Positions 1 to 11,701 of a stretch of DNA of 64,000 bases are shown here, piece after piece. Position 1 is the stretch's first letter, and each line of letters opens with the position of its first letter. The notes under the pieces are model-generated. The model was given only the letters and a program-made list of their open reading frames with translations, was not told where the DNA came from and searched no databases. The position numbers and the translations under genes are program-made. The stretch comes from Trichoplusia ni (taxonomy: Eukaryota; Arthropoda; Insecta; Lepidoptera; Noctuidae), in assembly GCF_003590095.1 (NCBI RefSeq), contig NC_039491.1, positions 806,001-870,000 on the forward strand, read 5' to 3'.

Positions 1-963
1 TCTATGTGTGCTGGTCCAATATGCCATTCTTAAGGAGAAGAACGACTAAGAAACTTCAGAAGTTACGTTTTTTAAATATATGAGCTTTTTCTTTGATAAA
101 AAAAATGTAGTAGAAGAAAACGAAGCACTCCGGAAAATACTATATATAAATCTGTAATATTAATTAAATCCCGAACAGGACATGCTGTGCAGGGCTTGCT
201 TTAATCAGGCAAAAACGGAAACCGACTAGTTTTTACGAAAAGATTAAGTAGAGTCAATAAAGACCAGTAGATTTTTTCAGCATCATTAACAAAGGCTTAT
301 ATTTAAAATTAATTACAATAATATATGTGGCAAATTAAAAAAATCTGAGAATACGTCAACGAATTGACTCAATGACGTATTTTGAACTTAATTACGTAGC
401 CTTATACGTCATGAGGAAGTCCTGTTACAAAATAAACATTACGAACTTCTTATCAGTATATGTAAATACATAGGAACTAGCTTCTAACTATATGAAACAC
501 CCATGTCTAGACTTAAAAATGAATAGATTTAAAATATCGAAATACTCACGTTATTAAAAGTCATTCTATTCAAATTTTATCAAAATCGGTCCAGCCGTTT
601 TTATAGTTGTAAGTTACATTGATGCTTCCCTGAAAATTTCACCCTGCTATCGTCTCGGGAAGTACCTCAAAATTCAGTAAGAAAAATCCAACTGGAACGA
701 CAAACAAGCAAAAAAGTGAATGTATAAAAAAGTAGAAAAAATAATATCAACTGACGATCCAATTCGCACACTATGACAATTTGGGAAATATTTGTTTGAT
801 CCACGAATATATATTTTTATGTTTTGTCAATAACATGGTTTGTTATGAAAAATCAGCAGACGTATTCGCAAATAGATTACTAGTTTTTGTTATTGCTTCA
901 AATGAAAGAGACAGTATAAAAACTGAGAGATGAATCTAAACTAGAATTAGATTCTAATACTTA

Positions 964-1150
964 GCAAGACATCCCTACTAATATTAAAAATGCGAAAGTA
1001 ACTCTGCCTGTCTGTCTGCCTGTTACACTTTCACGTCTGAACCACTGAACTGATTTTAATGAAATTTGGTACAGAGATAGAGTTGAACTTAAGAAAGAAC
1101 ATAGGATAGTTTTTATCCCGGACTTTTGAAGAGTTCTCTAGCTAGTGAGT
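964..1150 (-). mobile_element. LINE 3'-tail relic, minus orientation
   Basis: On the minus strand: CCGGGATAAAAACTATCCTA, CCAAATTTCATTAAAATCAG, AGACGTGAAAGTGTAACAGG, then CATTTTTAATATTAGTAGGG. This is the standard RTE-like LINE tail of Lepidoptera. No coding part remains. Confidence 0.7.
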
Positions 1151-1538
1151 CATAATTTTAATCTATAATGTGCTACATAATTTTGATCTATAGATAAGTA
1201 GGTAATTCATAATTAAATGTATTTTCCTGTAACAATTCAACGCGTTATACGTATTTATGACATAAACCTTATAATCCAAAAACTACTAGTTAGAACAGAA
1301 TTATATTCACACAAAATAACAACACGAAGCCAACAAAATGTTATCCCGTCATACTCAATTTGATTTCCACAATGACAATAATTTGTATAGAACATGACGA
1401 AAAGTTTTAATGAAAACCACGCTTCAATCCACTCAACTACAGTTACCGAACTTTAACAGCATTTGTTAATATTAGACTATAATATAATGTACTAGTAAAG
1501 CCCCGAGTATTTACCCGAAAATGGCTTATCTGCTAATA

Positions 1539-1804
1539 CAGGGCCCCGATTCTGCTATTTTACAATGTCCGATAAATGAATTGCAATTGAATTAAATTTA
1601 AAATTATTCCTATTCTCTTAAGCATTTTGCCAATACAATAATTGGAACTCAATTGTATTGATCTTGAGTTTAGCGTCCTACACTGAATTTGCAATTATTG
1701 TGTAGAAAAATGCTTAAGAGAAAACGAAAATTGTCATTTTAAGCCAAATTTGATCAAATATCATTCATTCATCGGCCATTTTAAATAGCAGAATTGGTTC
1801 CCTG
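1539..1804. mobile_element. TIR MITE, copy 1
   Basis: The left end CAGGGCCCCGATTCTGCTAT and right end AATAGCAGAATTGGTTCCCTG (inverse complement) form terminal inverted repeats of about 20 bp. Inside is a second inverted pair (TTAAGCATTTTGCCAATACA against its complement near 1705), so the element folds back twice. No coding capacity; 266 bp. The same family is at 58681-58932. The target duplication is unclear. Confidence 0.75.
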
Positions 1805-2924
1805 AATGTTTCTTAACTTACTTCAATTTCATTAAAATTCTTACTCTTAAAGCCTGACAGAGTAACAAAATACTTACCTATGTTTACAAACTTTCACGTT
1901 TGAAATTTTATAGTCTAGAATAAAGAATAGTAGTAAGACGTCATTTTATTAATATTTGGTCGACAAATCTTGGATTTCATAATGACCGTAATGTTTACTA
2001 TCACTTAACAAAGGCTATGCGGTGTGTTAATTAATAAGAAATGGAAAGTAATTTTGCAACGCTTGCTTATTTGCAGCGAAAGTACCAACAAAACGCCGAG
2101 ACAAATATGTTGCGAAAAATATGATAAAACTCCTTGCTTAAAAAGTAGTCTTTTGAAAGGCCGAGGAACCCCAGCAGGCAAAAATAACCAATGGGGGTTG
2201 CAAAAAAACATATTTGTTTAAATATTTAAAGGAAACTTTATCAATCCTTGCGTGTATTGACAACCACATCAAATATTGCGCTAAATACATCAGTCCCTTA
2301 TTTATGTAATTAATTGTTTACCGTTATGGTTTCCTTTTCGGAGTACATAGTTATTAAAACCGAGTTTTATCAAAGCATGGATGTTTCACCTGTGAAAGCG
2401 TATAAGACAAATATTATCTATATAACTTTTATATAATCTTAACACGGAAAGGTATAAACTTTCGCATATTACCTATCTGTATTCACCGTAGGACTACCTA
2501 CATAGGTTCTATCTAACTGACGACGGTTGCAGGTAATAATGGTACCAAGTGAAAGTCCGGATATGAAATCCAGGATATAAACAAACGACAATGCGTTTTG
2601 ATTTAACGCTTGTTACGTACTAAACTAGTTTGAGTTGTCTTCGAAGTTTAGATTGTCACTTCGATTGCGCACACAATCTGCAGAAACGTAGTACGAGTAC
2701 AATACTATTAGTGTGCAAAGGTTTTCTTTTACTTAAACTGAAATTCTTGTTTAACTTACATTTATAATTGATTTGCAGTGATAAAAAAATCAAAAAGGAT
2801 GTTTCCATAGATGGATGTTCATTGTTCTGTCCTTGTGTGTTGAGTTTTACAATTATTTAAGTAACATGTACAAAGACACCCAAACTCGGAACAAACATTC
2901 GTGAATTACGAAAATCTTTATCGA

Positions 2925-2998
2925 TCATCTGATCGAACCTGCGACAATCACGCACAGTGGGTTTAGCTTGGTGCTTCCACTCAGCTAGCCGTGCAATC
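2925..2998 (-). repeat. tRNA-derived SINE head fragment
   Basis: The minus strand reads GCACGGCTAGCTGAGTGGAA then CGCAGGTTCGATC, i.e. A-box- and B-box-like pol III elements at tRNA spacing. A related fragment is at 32290-32362. It is not a foldable working tRNA. Confidence 0.55.
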
Positions 2999-4134
2999 GA
3001 ATTTCTTTTCTCCAGTGTCTAGATTTAAGCAAAATGCAATAAATCTTAATTTTGTTAGTAATTAAATATCGTTTTAAAGTTCTTTAACTCATGTTAAAAA
3101 TTTACAAGTCATTAAGAACCCAGCTTTGCAGTCACGAATTTCTAATAAAAACTCGTCACTATGCGGCCAATAAACCTTAAATAACAGTTTTGTGGTTACA
3201 TTGTCTGACGCCTACTTTATGAATTTCGGTGCAAGGCGACAGGTTGTTGAGCTCTCCAAAATGTGGATCACTTCATTGAATAATGCATTAGAACACACTT
3301 ATGTCTATGTCGTAGTAATAAACCATTCCAGACGTTGAACTTTAGGATTAAAAAAGTTGGAAGCAGAGAATTTTATTCAATCGTTACTTGTTTTTATTGT
3401 AAACGGAAATTAAGGAATCTCATTCCTCATAACCGCAAATGGGCTTACCACTTATCTAATAATTACATCGGTGTCTGGAGACCGGGACAATCAGTAAAAC
3501 CAAAGATTATGAAAAGTTTTGTTTTTATTAAAAAAAGTAAATTTCGTCGATCTCAAACATATGCACGTATCCTCCGCTATATTTACGGCGTTTTAGAAAA
3601 AAGGTGACAGGCAAATATCCATTACAGAAAGGTTAAATATTGTCCATCAAGAAGTAAAAAACATCTACTTCACCCCACGAGAGTTGAGCGTACGAATGAG
3701 TTTTAATTGCCCCGACAAAAAACTCCCTGTTCCTTTTATGACAGATACCTACGCTCTATTACTCGAACATACTCTGTACGACCGGCAGATCTGTAACGTC
3801 ATTTTATAGGTCTCTATGAGGCCATTAAATAGCAAAAAAGAAAGTACATGAACATGCAGTAGTAATGATTTCAAAGAAACAATATCAATACCACGTGATG
3901 AGAAACAACGTGTCTTTACAAACAGTCGGCTATCCGATCCTCTATAAGCTACAAAGTTGATCACACAGTAATTGGCATTATTACTGAAATCAAGGTTGAA
4001 CACATTTTCTATTGTCATTCTTTAGATTTATTCCAATCTGTGTATCGAATTAGCTTTTTACTCTGTAAAACAATTTTGGTATCAGTACCTACTTAACTTG
4101 GTATTTGGGGACTGAACCACTAACTTTTAAGACT

Positions 4135-4187
4135 TGTGGAAGCAAGAAGGCGCAATACGTGTTATAGAGCGGCCTCTCGTTTCCACA
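4135..4187 (-). repeat. Short hairpin repeat, copy
   Basis: The minus strand reads TGTGGAAACGAGAGGCCGCT to CTTGCTTCCACA. Ends TGTGGAA/TTCCACA pair perfectly. Confidence 0.55.
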
Positions 4188-4206
4188 GTTGGGATTTTTT
4201 TAAGGT

Positions 4207-4378
4207 AAAGTTATACTGCCTGGTCAGCGGGATTGTCCGAAAGGCGTGCCGTGACCCCGCTACACAGTGGGCAGAGGAAGGAACGTGGATTTTAGTCAGT
4301 AGAAGTCTGACACTGCCTTCCTCTCAACCCAAAGCAGAATTAGTCATTTGATGATTTCTCATTCAAAAGAAAAAAAAA
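4207..4378 (+). repeat. Interspersed repeat (GATTTTAGTCAGT family)
   Basis: Contains GGATTTTAGTCAGTAGAAGT, CTGACACTGCCTTCCTC and AGTCATTTGATGATTTC, then an A-rich end. A second, diverged copy is at 45080-45230. I recognise this as a common moth repeat tail; its element class is uncertain. Confidence 0.6.
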
Positions 4379-6899
4379 ATTGTAAAGTTATAGCAAAAAT
4401 CGTAATGCACCATTTCTATCTTAATCTCTTTCTAATCCAATAAATCTCTTATATAACTTAATGAAAAGTTAAGCAAACTGTGTTAGCATGTATTGGATAC
4501 AGATCTGACACAAATTGGCTAGTATCTGTCACTTCTAGTCTTCAACGAGTACGAGATACGCCTGGATTACGTAACACCGATATATCCATAATTAAGACTA
4601 TTAAAGGTCTCAAGTGGAACTATTGCGTAAATGTATAAAACTTGAATTTGTTGACGGATTATTCATTGTATGTGACATTTAATCGAATGAATATTCTGAT
4701 TCGTTGGCACGTGAGGCAGTCACGTGGAGATTGTGCAGAGATTCGCCAGGAAATTATAAGATTGCTCGTGGTCTCTGATAGATTGCGATAGAATAGTTCA
4801 GGTCTTACATGTCAACGGCTTAACCAAACAAAGACATGCCTTCTTTCCGGGCTATGTGTGTTATAATTCTTTATAGGTCTTGAGAAAGCAGTAAGAACGC
4901 AATAAATGGAATACCACATGGTTTTGTCTTAAGGCACCATTTTTGATTGATTGATAAAAGGCAAGCACTCCGGTCGGGTCCGAAACTATCCGGGCAATCC
5001 CCATAAATATACGCGAGTAACCCGCTACATCATTGAATACCTATTAGTTGTAACCTAGGTAAAACAACTTGCTTAAAGTACCGTTACGACTGCAAAATTA
5101 ATTACTGCAATCGTAAAAATTATCAAACGTTTAAGCAGTAAAACCGACAGTAAACTATTTATAGACTACAATGCCCCAAATATTAAGATTTTATTGTTAT
5201 TCGCAAACGAAACGCGATCGACAGGTCTCCAAACGCACGCAAATTCTGAATAACGCTATGCAAAACGAAATTTATACTCGAATCACGCATACATAATGTT
5301 AGATCGATATTAGTTGTTATGTAATTCTGGAATAAATTTAAAATGTTATGCAAATTGGTGGTGGTGGCCTTACAATTCCATGTTTGGATTTGTATACAAA
5401 AGTCGCTGGTTCGATAAATCAAGGAGTGTGCAAAAGCTACATATGCAAAGCCTGTTGTTAGAAGCTACGGGTAAATGCTTTGATAATTATGAAATACTAG
5501 TCGTAGCACGCGGCTTTGCCCACTTGGATGTCGGTCACAACTGCAAAAACATTACCCTCCAAACTCCTTTCATGAACTTGGATATGAGTGCCTTAGATGT
5601 GTTAGACCAAGGTATCGAATAAGGGCCACCCGTTTTTGCTTGAAGAGGTCACAGATATACCCACATATATCCACAAATGTAGGTAATTTGGCATTTATAA
5701 CATTAGTGTGAAAAATCACAATGAATAGTAGACTTGAAGACTTTCGGTTAGGGTTGGTGTTTAAAAACAGTGGAATGCGTTGAGGCCAAAACTGAGGAAA
5801 AGAATGTAGGACCCCGCGTATTGCGCGTGAAAAGAAGTGTAGATATGAAATGAATAAGTAGTTATATTATAAGTATCCAAATAATGTTAAATAAAAGGGG
5901 AAGAGTTAATTTTTGAGGCTGTTGTTTCTGAAAACCTTGTTTAATAGAAAATTTAACCATGAATTTACAAACTATTACAAGATATGTGTTTAACATAATA
6001 AAACACAAACTTGTTCATGAGTTCAGAGGTTATTCAATTGTCATAGGTTATGTTACATTAAGTCCTAATTATGTACCTAGAATATGATACTTAAATAATT
6101 CTTCTCTGTACCATAATATATCTAAGCCTGAAACACTGAATTACCCCGCTTTGAAAATACAAAAACAATCATTATCTCACGACGGATTATTCCGCACCTA
6201 ACTATTTCAATTGCTTAATAACTGTACTTTTTATATTTTCCTTGTGTAGAATATGGAATGTTGTTCTATTTTTGTTGAAAATTTTATTTGTATTCGTTCT
6301 TCCCCCGTCCTCAGTGTCAATTCGTTATGTCCTCCAGGCGAATTTTTGTCACGACGGCTTGTCCAGGACATTTTATACTAAAAAGAATATAAGTGCGCTC
6401 CCCATTCCGTTAATCTCGACTTGATTGGAGGCCTATCCTATACAACTAACAGATAAGGTACCTCTTACAAGAAAAATCGAAAAGTCAATGAAAAGATGAT
6501 ATTGTTTCCAAATATAACTATAAAATGCTCATACTTTGATGTATGAAATAAAATCAGTTGAGTATCTAATTGAAAACTTCTTAATTTAGTGTACCTTCAG
6601 TATTCTTGGGTTTCTGGGGCTCAAGTATGTTCCTACGAGTTATCTTATAATCTTTGCTAGATTATTGGACAGGTTACCTATTGTTAAAAAATATCGGACA
6701 GTTTTTACTCATCTAGTTATTAATAGACGTATCATAATAGGACATGCGTAATATGTTTTCCCGGTCAGTCAATGTAGAATTCCCATTAACAAAATATTCG
6801 GGAAAACAATTGTATATTATTTATAGATGCCACCTATTCATAACCACCATTTATTATATTTAGCATACATCGGTTTTCACCGAAAAGTATGTCGTCTTT

Positions 6900-7020
6900 T
6901 ATGGGGACCTTTTTACTTTTTTTATAGATGTGAGGCGGAGGCGCACAAATAATACCTCCTAACACCTGTTTGTAAATATCCTATGTTTTACAAATAAAAA
7001 TATTCTGATTCTGATTCGGA
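6900..7020 (+). mobile_element. LINE 3' end with (TGATTC)n tail
   Basis: AAATAAAAATATTCTGATTC followed by another TGATTC unit, the typical tail of CR1/Jockey-like LINEs. Only the tail and a short 3' UTR stretch are recognisable. Confidence 0.5.
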
Positions 7021-8539
7021 GAAGTCCTTCTTTGGGGAGGAAGCCGATAGTGTCACTAATGTGACTCTGTTTGATCAAACGTATTATATACCTTTCTGAT
7101 ACGTCATCCTCGTTAAGGTGTTGGTACATGTACAAGCAATGCGTCAAAGTTCTTCATACTTTTGGCCAAGCCTCCTCCATACGGAGTTTAGTTTACATAG
7201 TAAAAGAGGCAGTATTAGTATGAAAGTCGAATACAAGAATGTAAAGTGATATTATTCAAGAATATGCTTCTTCATGGATTTTACTACTGACGCTTATAGC
7301 TATTTATAACAATAAAGCGAAAGTCTAGTTCGTTCTACTTTCACAAAACCTATCGTAAACCCTAGCTCTATACACTGTCTTAGGTTTCACACACAAAGAT
7401 CAAATGGTTAAAATCATGGCTCATAGAAAAAAGATGGAAGCGACTTTACATTGGCGCCTTGCAAAATGCAATGTCGCCAAACCTACTCGATCGCTCTCTG
7501 ATTCACTTATTGACCGTGGCTGTCAATTAAACATTGTTTGTATTGTTTTTAAGCGAATCCCTCACGAAGTAGTTTAATCATTGTGTCATGGATTTGAACA
7601 TTCATTCAGAATAAAGATTCGTGGGCGGGAATTTAAATGCATAGTGGAGTAAGTTCCAAAAAAAACTTATTTAAATCAGACATATATTTGTTCCTTATTT
7701 TTGCCTGAATACCACCTCCACTATTCTATATCCCATCATTACAATATTTAAGACCTAACTAATTATTCGATGAAAGTATAAAAAGTCCTTGCTCTACAAA
7801 TTTTAATTCAATTCTATTTTCATACCAAAAATATAGCCTGATTTGTCGGCCCCTTAAAATGTCCAAATAAAAAACTTCTAATTACCATAACCGCCTATTA
7901 AAACACCTCACACCTAAATAGACGATAATATGTGTTCTGATTGAATAAGGCTGTAATTATCAGCAAGAATATTAAATAGAATCTCTACAGTAATTATAAC
8001 TTTGAAATTAATTGAAAATATAACCTAAAACAGTATAAATTTTGTGTCACGTGTCATTGACCTCTCTGACGTAATAAAAAATATGGTAATATTGAAAAAA
8101 AATGAAGTATTTAGTGTACGTGCTTGGAGTATAGTCAGAGAATAAAGAATCAGATTTAAAACGACTTTAAATGTTCAGCAATTTCTTTTTCTACGGTATT
8201 TGTTTTCGCCAAGTTAACGGTAGATTTTTTTTGTGTACTATTCCCAGTGTTCTTCAATCCATACCGTATAAGTAAAAAAGCGATATTGGTACATTTAATA
8301 TTTTCCAAAGGCCATAAATGTAAACAAAACCTCTGACAAAAATATGACTTAAAATCTTTCCATCATCCTTCCAGTCCAAGAAATGGTTCATTCGATTTTC
8401 AAATATCAGACACATGCTGTCAAAAGTCAGGTTACATCGCGACAACGCGGACGGAGTCTTGGGCACAACAAGCTTATAATATAATGAATAGTTCTGTTAA
8501 CAAGTGTCGTAATCTGATAGTGCTCATGGACTATTGCCG

Positions 8540-8770
8540 TTGACTGTACCTACACAAGTTTTTTTTTATTTAAATCGAAGGCAATGCCGGTATCCAGCCG
8601 GATACTGGAAAAAACTGAGTCTTTGAATAAGGCTTGCTCGCTACTTTGTGAATGTTTGACCGCATACGTGCCGTCAAGTGTTTTGCTACGTTTTTTATTG
8701 AAATGCAGACAGTTGTGCACTAATTTGTTGGGACCGATTCTTTGGGCCATAGTTTTTACATTAATTCATA
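8540..8770 (-). repeat. Probable transposon-derived fragment
   Basis: A GC-richer stretch open on both strands, with GTATCCAGCCGGATACTGG near 8590, a near-palindrome. The wording resembles dispersed transposon-derived sequence, but the class is uncertain and no partner copy is in the window. Confidence 0.3.
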
Positions 8771-9160
8771 AGCAAACAATTCTAATCAATTATATTAGGC
8801 AGGTAAGTACTTAAAATTAATCAAGAATAAAAAAATGATAAGATTTTGTCTGCAAGCAAATAATAAAAAATAATGCATTTTCTTACTTCTACCATGCATT
8901 CTTATGTATACTAGGTATTTATCCGAACAATCGATATCGGTAAATCAAAAACAATAAATTCCCCTACATTAGATCGAAGAACCTACATTTATTACATCAC
9001 TAATTCAGAACAGTCATGTTTAACCGTAAACTGCCACAGATACCTAATAATTTTATAGGCTGTATGTCATATGAATGCGAATACTTGATAAATAATTAAA
9101 TACAAGACAGTTCTTGAAACTACAATCGCCTACCTTGTTATAGATAACATATTACTGCAT

Positions 9161-9213
9161 TTGTGAAAGAGATACCGCTCTACAACGTGTATCGCACTGT
9201 CACGCTTCCACAA
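9161..9213 (+). repeat. Short hairpin repeat, copy
   Basis: TTGTGAAAGAGATACCGCTC to GTCACGCTTCCACAA. The ends pair (TTGTG/CACAA) and the centre around CTCTACAACGTG is roughly palindromic. One of at least ten related copies. Confidence 0.55.
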
Positions 9214-10740
9214 ATAAAACCCGTTGGTAATACCTGCAGACCTGACTTATGACGTCATGCAAACTTTGGAGACAGCAAAAATAACTTTGTAAAAAAAAAT
9301 GTTGTTCGTGCGTAGTTTCATACTTTTAAATGAACCATAGTTTATAAGGCGAAAATTTTGGTAAAGCCACCAGACATCGCGAGGTTAAACGCATGAGCGC
9401 CATGCACAGCTAGATATCTCGTTATAGTGTTAAAGACGTGTCGTTAGATATCGTTAATACGTTATGACATAGTCATTACAATCGCATGCTATTTACCTAT
9501 AAAGCCTTTATAGTAGTTATATTTTTAATTTGTATCTACCTACTGTATGGTGTGTGAACTTGTTGCTGTTAATTGTGTAGACAGGGATCACGACCAAGTT
9601 ATTAAGTCTGTTATAGGTATGAAATGTACATAATATATGTAGTACGTATATACTTCATATAGGGCTATGTATGTATACGCATAAAGTTGTATTGGTATGC
9701 TGGATTTTACTGTAGCCCGTAACCCGTAGGTATTCTATATACATAATTATATAAAGGCACGTTTCGTGTAATATTTTAGTTCTTGAAGTTCTATTTTTTT
9801 CTGAAAATAATTACATTATATCATATGATCTAAATCGCTTCGTGGTAGCATGATAAACAGATAACAGGAAGAATTTCTTATTAGATTTCCAAGTCAAGAT
9901 CTACGAATGTAGACTTCGCGGTAGAGTCATTCAATTAAAACCTTTTTCTGTTAAAAAGTTTCTTTTCTACAGTTGTTGATTGGCTTCTAAAGAGGTTTTA
10001 TGTTGGCCACATGCGTATTTTTTTAAGGTTTGAGGACAATAGCCTATCACGTTACACAAATGCATTTTATATAAAAGCGTCGAGCATTGAAACATTATGT
10101 TAAGGTTCTGGATTAAAAATTTAAGGGTGATGTTTTTCTGTGAAATAATCCTAATAACACCAATATAACATCTAAAAACAGAACTTTAGCAATTGATGCT
10201 AAATCATACGTATTTAATTATATTAATGGTTAAGCTTGATTAAAAAGTGTTTTTAAAACTCATTGGTCGGACAGTCATATTTTGTCCTGTCCAAAACATG
10301 GTTAGGCCACAAAGAGATTAAATTTAATAATACCCGACAAATATTGATGACTATGTTAATAAACATTAACACCACAATTTACGTAAGCGATATTAGTACT
10401 AATTTTAATATTTATTGGATATAAATCATGACGGATACACGAATAAATATGCTAATGTAGAGTCACATTGTGTTTAACACGTGGCATGAATATCGCATGA
10501 CTTATTACAAGGTTCTATAGGAAACTTAATGTGTTTTTTATATTATTTTATTTGTTTAAAATGGTCGTGGCCTAGTTGATTTTCGGACGCAATTCATTGT
10601 ACGGTGACCGCATGGCATTGGCAGCAGAAAGAAAATGAATTTTAGTATGTTTGTAGGTATTTAGGAAGACTTTCAAGTTAAATGGTTACTAATGTAAAGA
10701 CTATGTGTATTTGACGTAAAAGTTGTTTTCATTTTTGTAA

Positions 10741-10778
10741 AGCGTTTCCTTCTATCTTTTGATCAAGAAGGAAGCGCT
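10741..10778. repeat. 13-bp stem-loop, one mismatch
   Basis: AGCGTTTCCTTCT and AGAAGGAAGCGCT pair at 12 of 13 positions around a 12-base loop. No gene context. Confidence 0.5.
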
Positions 10779-11440
10779 GTGGCCAAAGTTTGTCGATACA
10801 GTAGTGTTAAAAATTATTTTCTGGTGAGTGTAGAACAATAATTAAAAATGTAGAGCTATTGCAATAACATTGTGAGCCATTTAATGATTATTTCATTACT
10901 CACGTGGATTTATTGGGATTACCCAACTAAACTTATTGGGGTTTAGATATGCTCAGTCATCATCACAGTTAAACTGTCAGCTTGTTAATTCTGATATTGA
11001 ACTAGCCACTAAATTTGTATTTCCCCTGGCAGAGTCGAAGTTTTAAACGATTTCTCATCCTGAAAAGTCAAGTTTTGGTCAGTGGCAAAAAGTATTATCT
11101 AATAAAAACCGGACTGTATTTGACTACAGTAGGAATTTAAACACTACCGTTAAGGTGACCTTGCTCGTTTTTAATAAGCGTAACAATTATTTCAAAATGA
11201 ATACAAATTGCAATTTACACATTGGTAAATTGTTTCTTAATACATAAACTGAGCATCGAAAAAGAAGCGATGAAGAGAGAAAAATAGAATTAAATGCTAA
11301 AAACAAATGCATGTAGAAAAATAATATGTATTTCTTGTATCTAAAAGTAAATATGTAGTATTCCCGGAAATACTTTACATTGTGTTAAACAGTCAAATTG
11401 TATTCCTTATATTATTAAACACTGATAATATACAGAAGTC

Positions 11441-11701
11441 ATGTCGACGACCTCCGTGGTCGAGTGGCGTACGCACCGCTTTCAAGGTGTGGCTAGCTCT
11501 GAGGTCCCGGGTTCGATCCCCGGTCGAGTCAAAAAAATTCACATATCTTCATTTTCCCGGGTCTGGGTGTTTGTGGTACCTTCGTTGTATCTGAATTCCA
11601 TAACACAAGTGCTTTAGCAACTTACTTTGGGTTCAGAACAATGTATGTGATGTTGTCCGCATTTATTATGTCGAAGTGTACTTTTAAACTGATAAATAAA
11701 T
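11441..11701 (+). mobile_element. tRNA-derived SINE (HaSE-like, lepidopteran)
   Basis: The head carries pol III A-box-like TGGTCGAGTGG and B-box GGTTCGATCCC. The body contains TGGTACCTTCGTTGTATCTG, GCAACTTACTTTGGG and GATGTTGTCCGCATTTATT, which I recognise as the conserved body of a widespread moth SINE. The acceptor stem does not pair as in a real tRNA. The exact 3' end and target duplication could not be fixed. Confidence 0.8.

Larger units (their letters stand above)
1..11440. other. Gene-poor AT-rich stretch
   Basis: No gene recognised. It holds the MITE at 1.5 kb, LINE relics at 1 and 7 kb, a SINE head at 2.9 kb, a hairpin copy and repeat at 4.1-4.4 kb, and a possible transposon piece at 8.5-8.8 kb. 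Open frames up to 102 codons (for example 5314-5622) lack family resemblance, and parts overlap repeat relics. Confidence 0.5.

Noticed and set aside
5314..5622. 102-codon plus-strand frame
   Set aside because: No family resemblance, and its second half contains wording like a LINE-tail relic (GTAGCACGCGGCTTTGCCCA).
11451..11531. tRNA gene
   Set aside because: It has A and B boxes, but the acceptor stem does not pair properly and a conserved SINE body follows directly.
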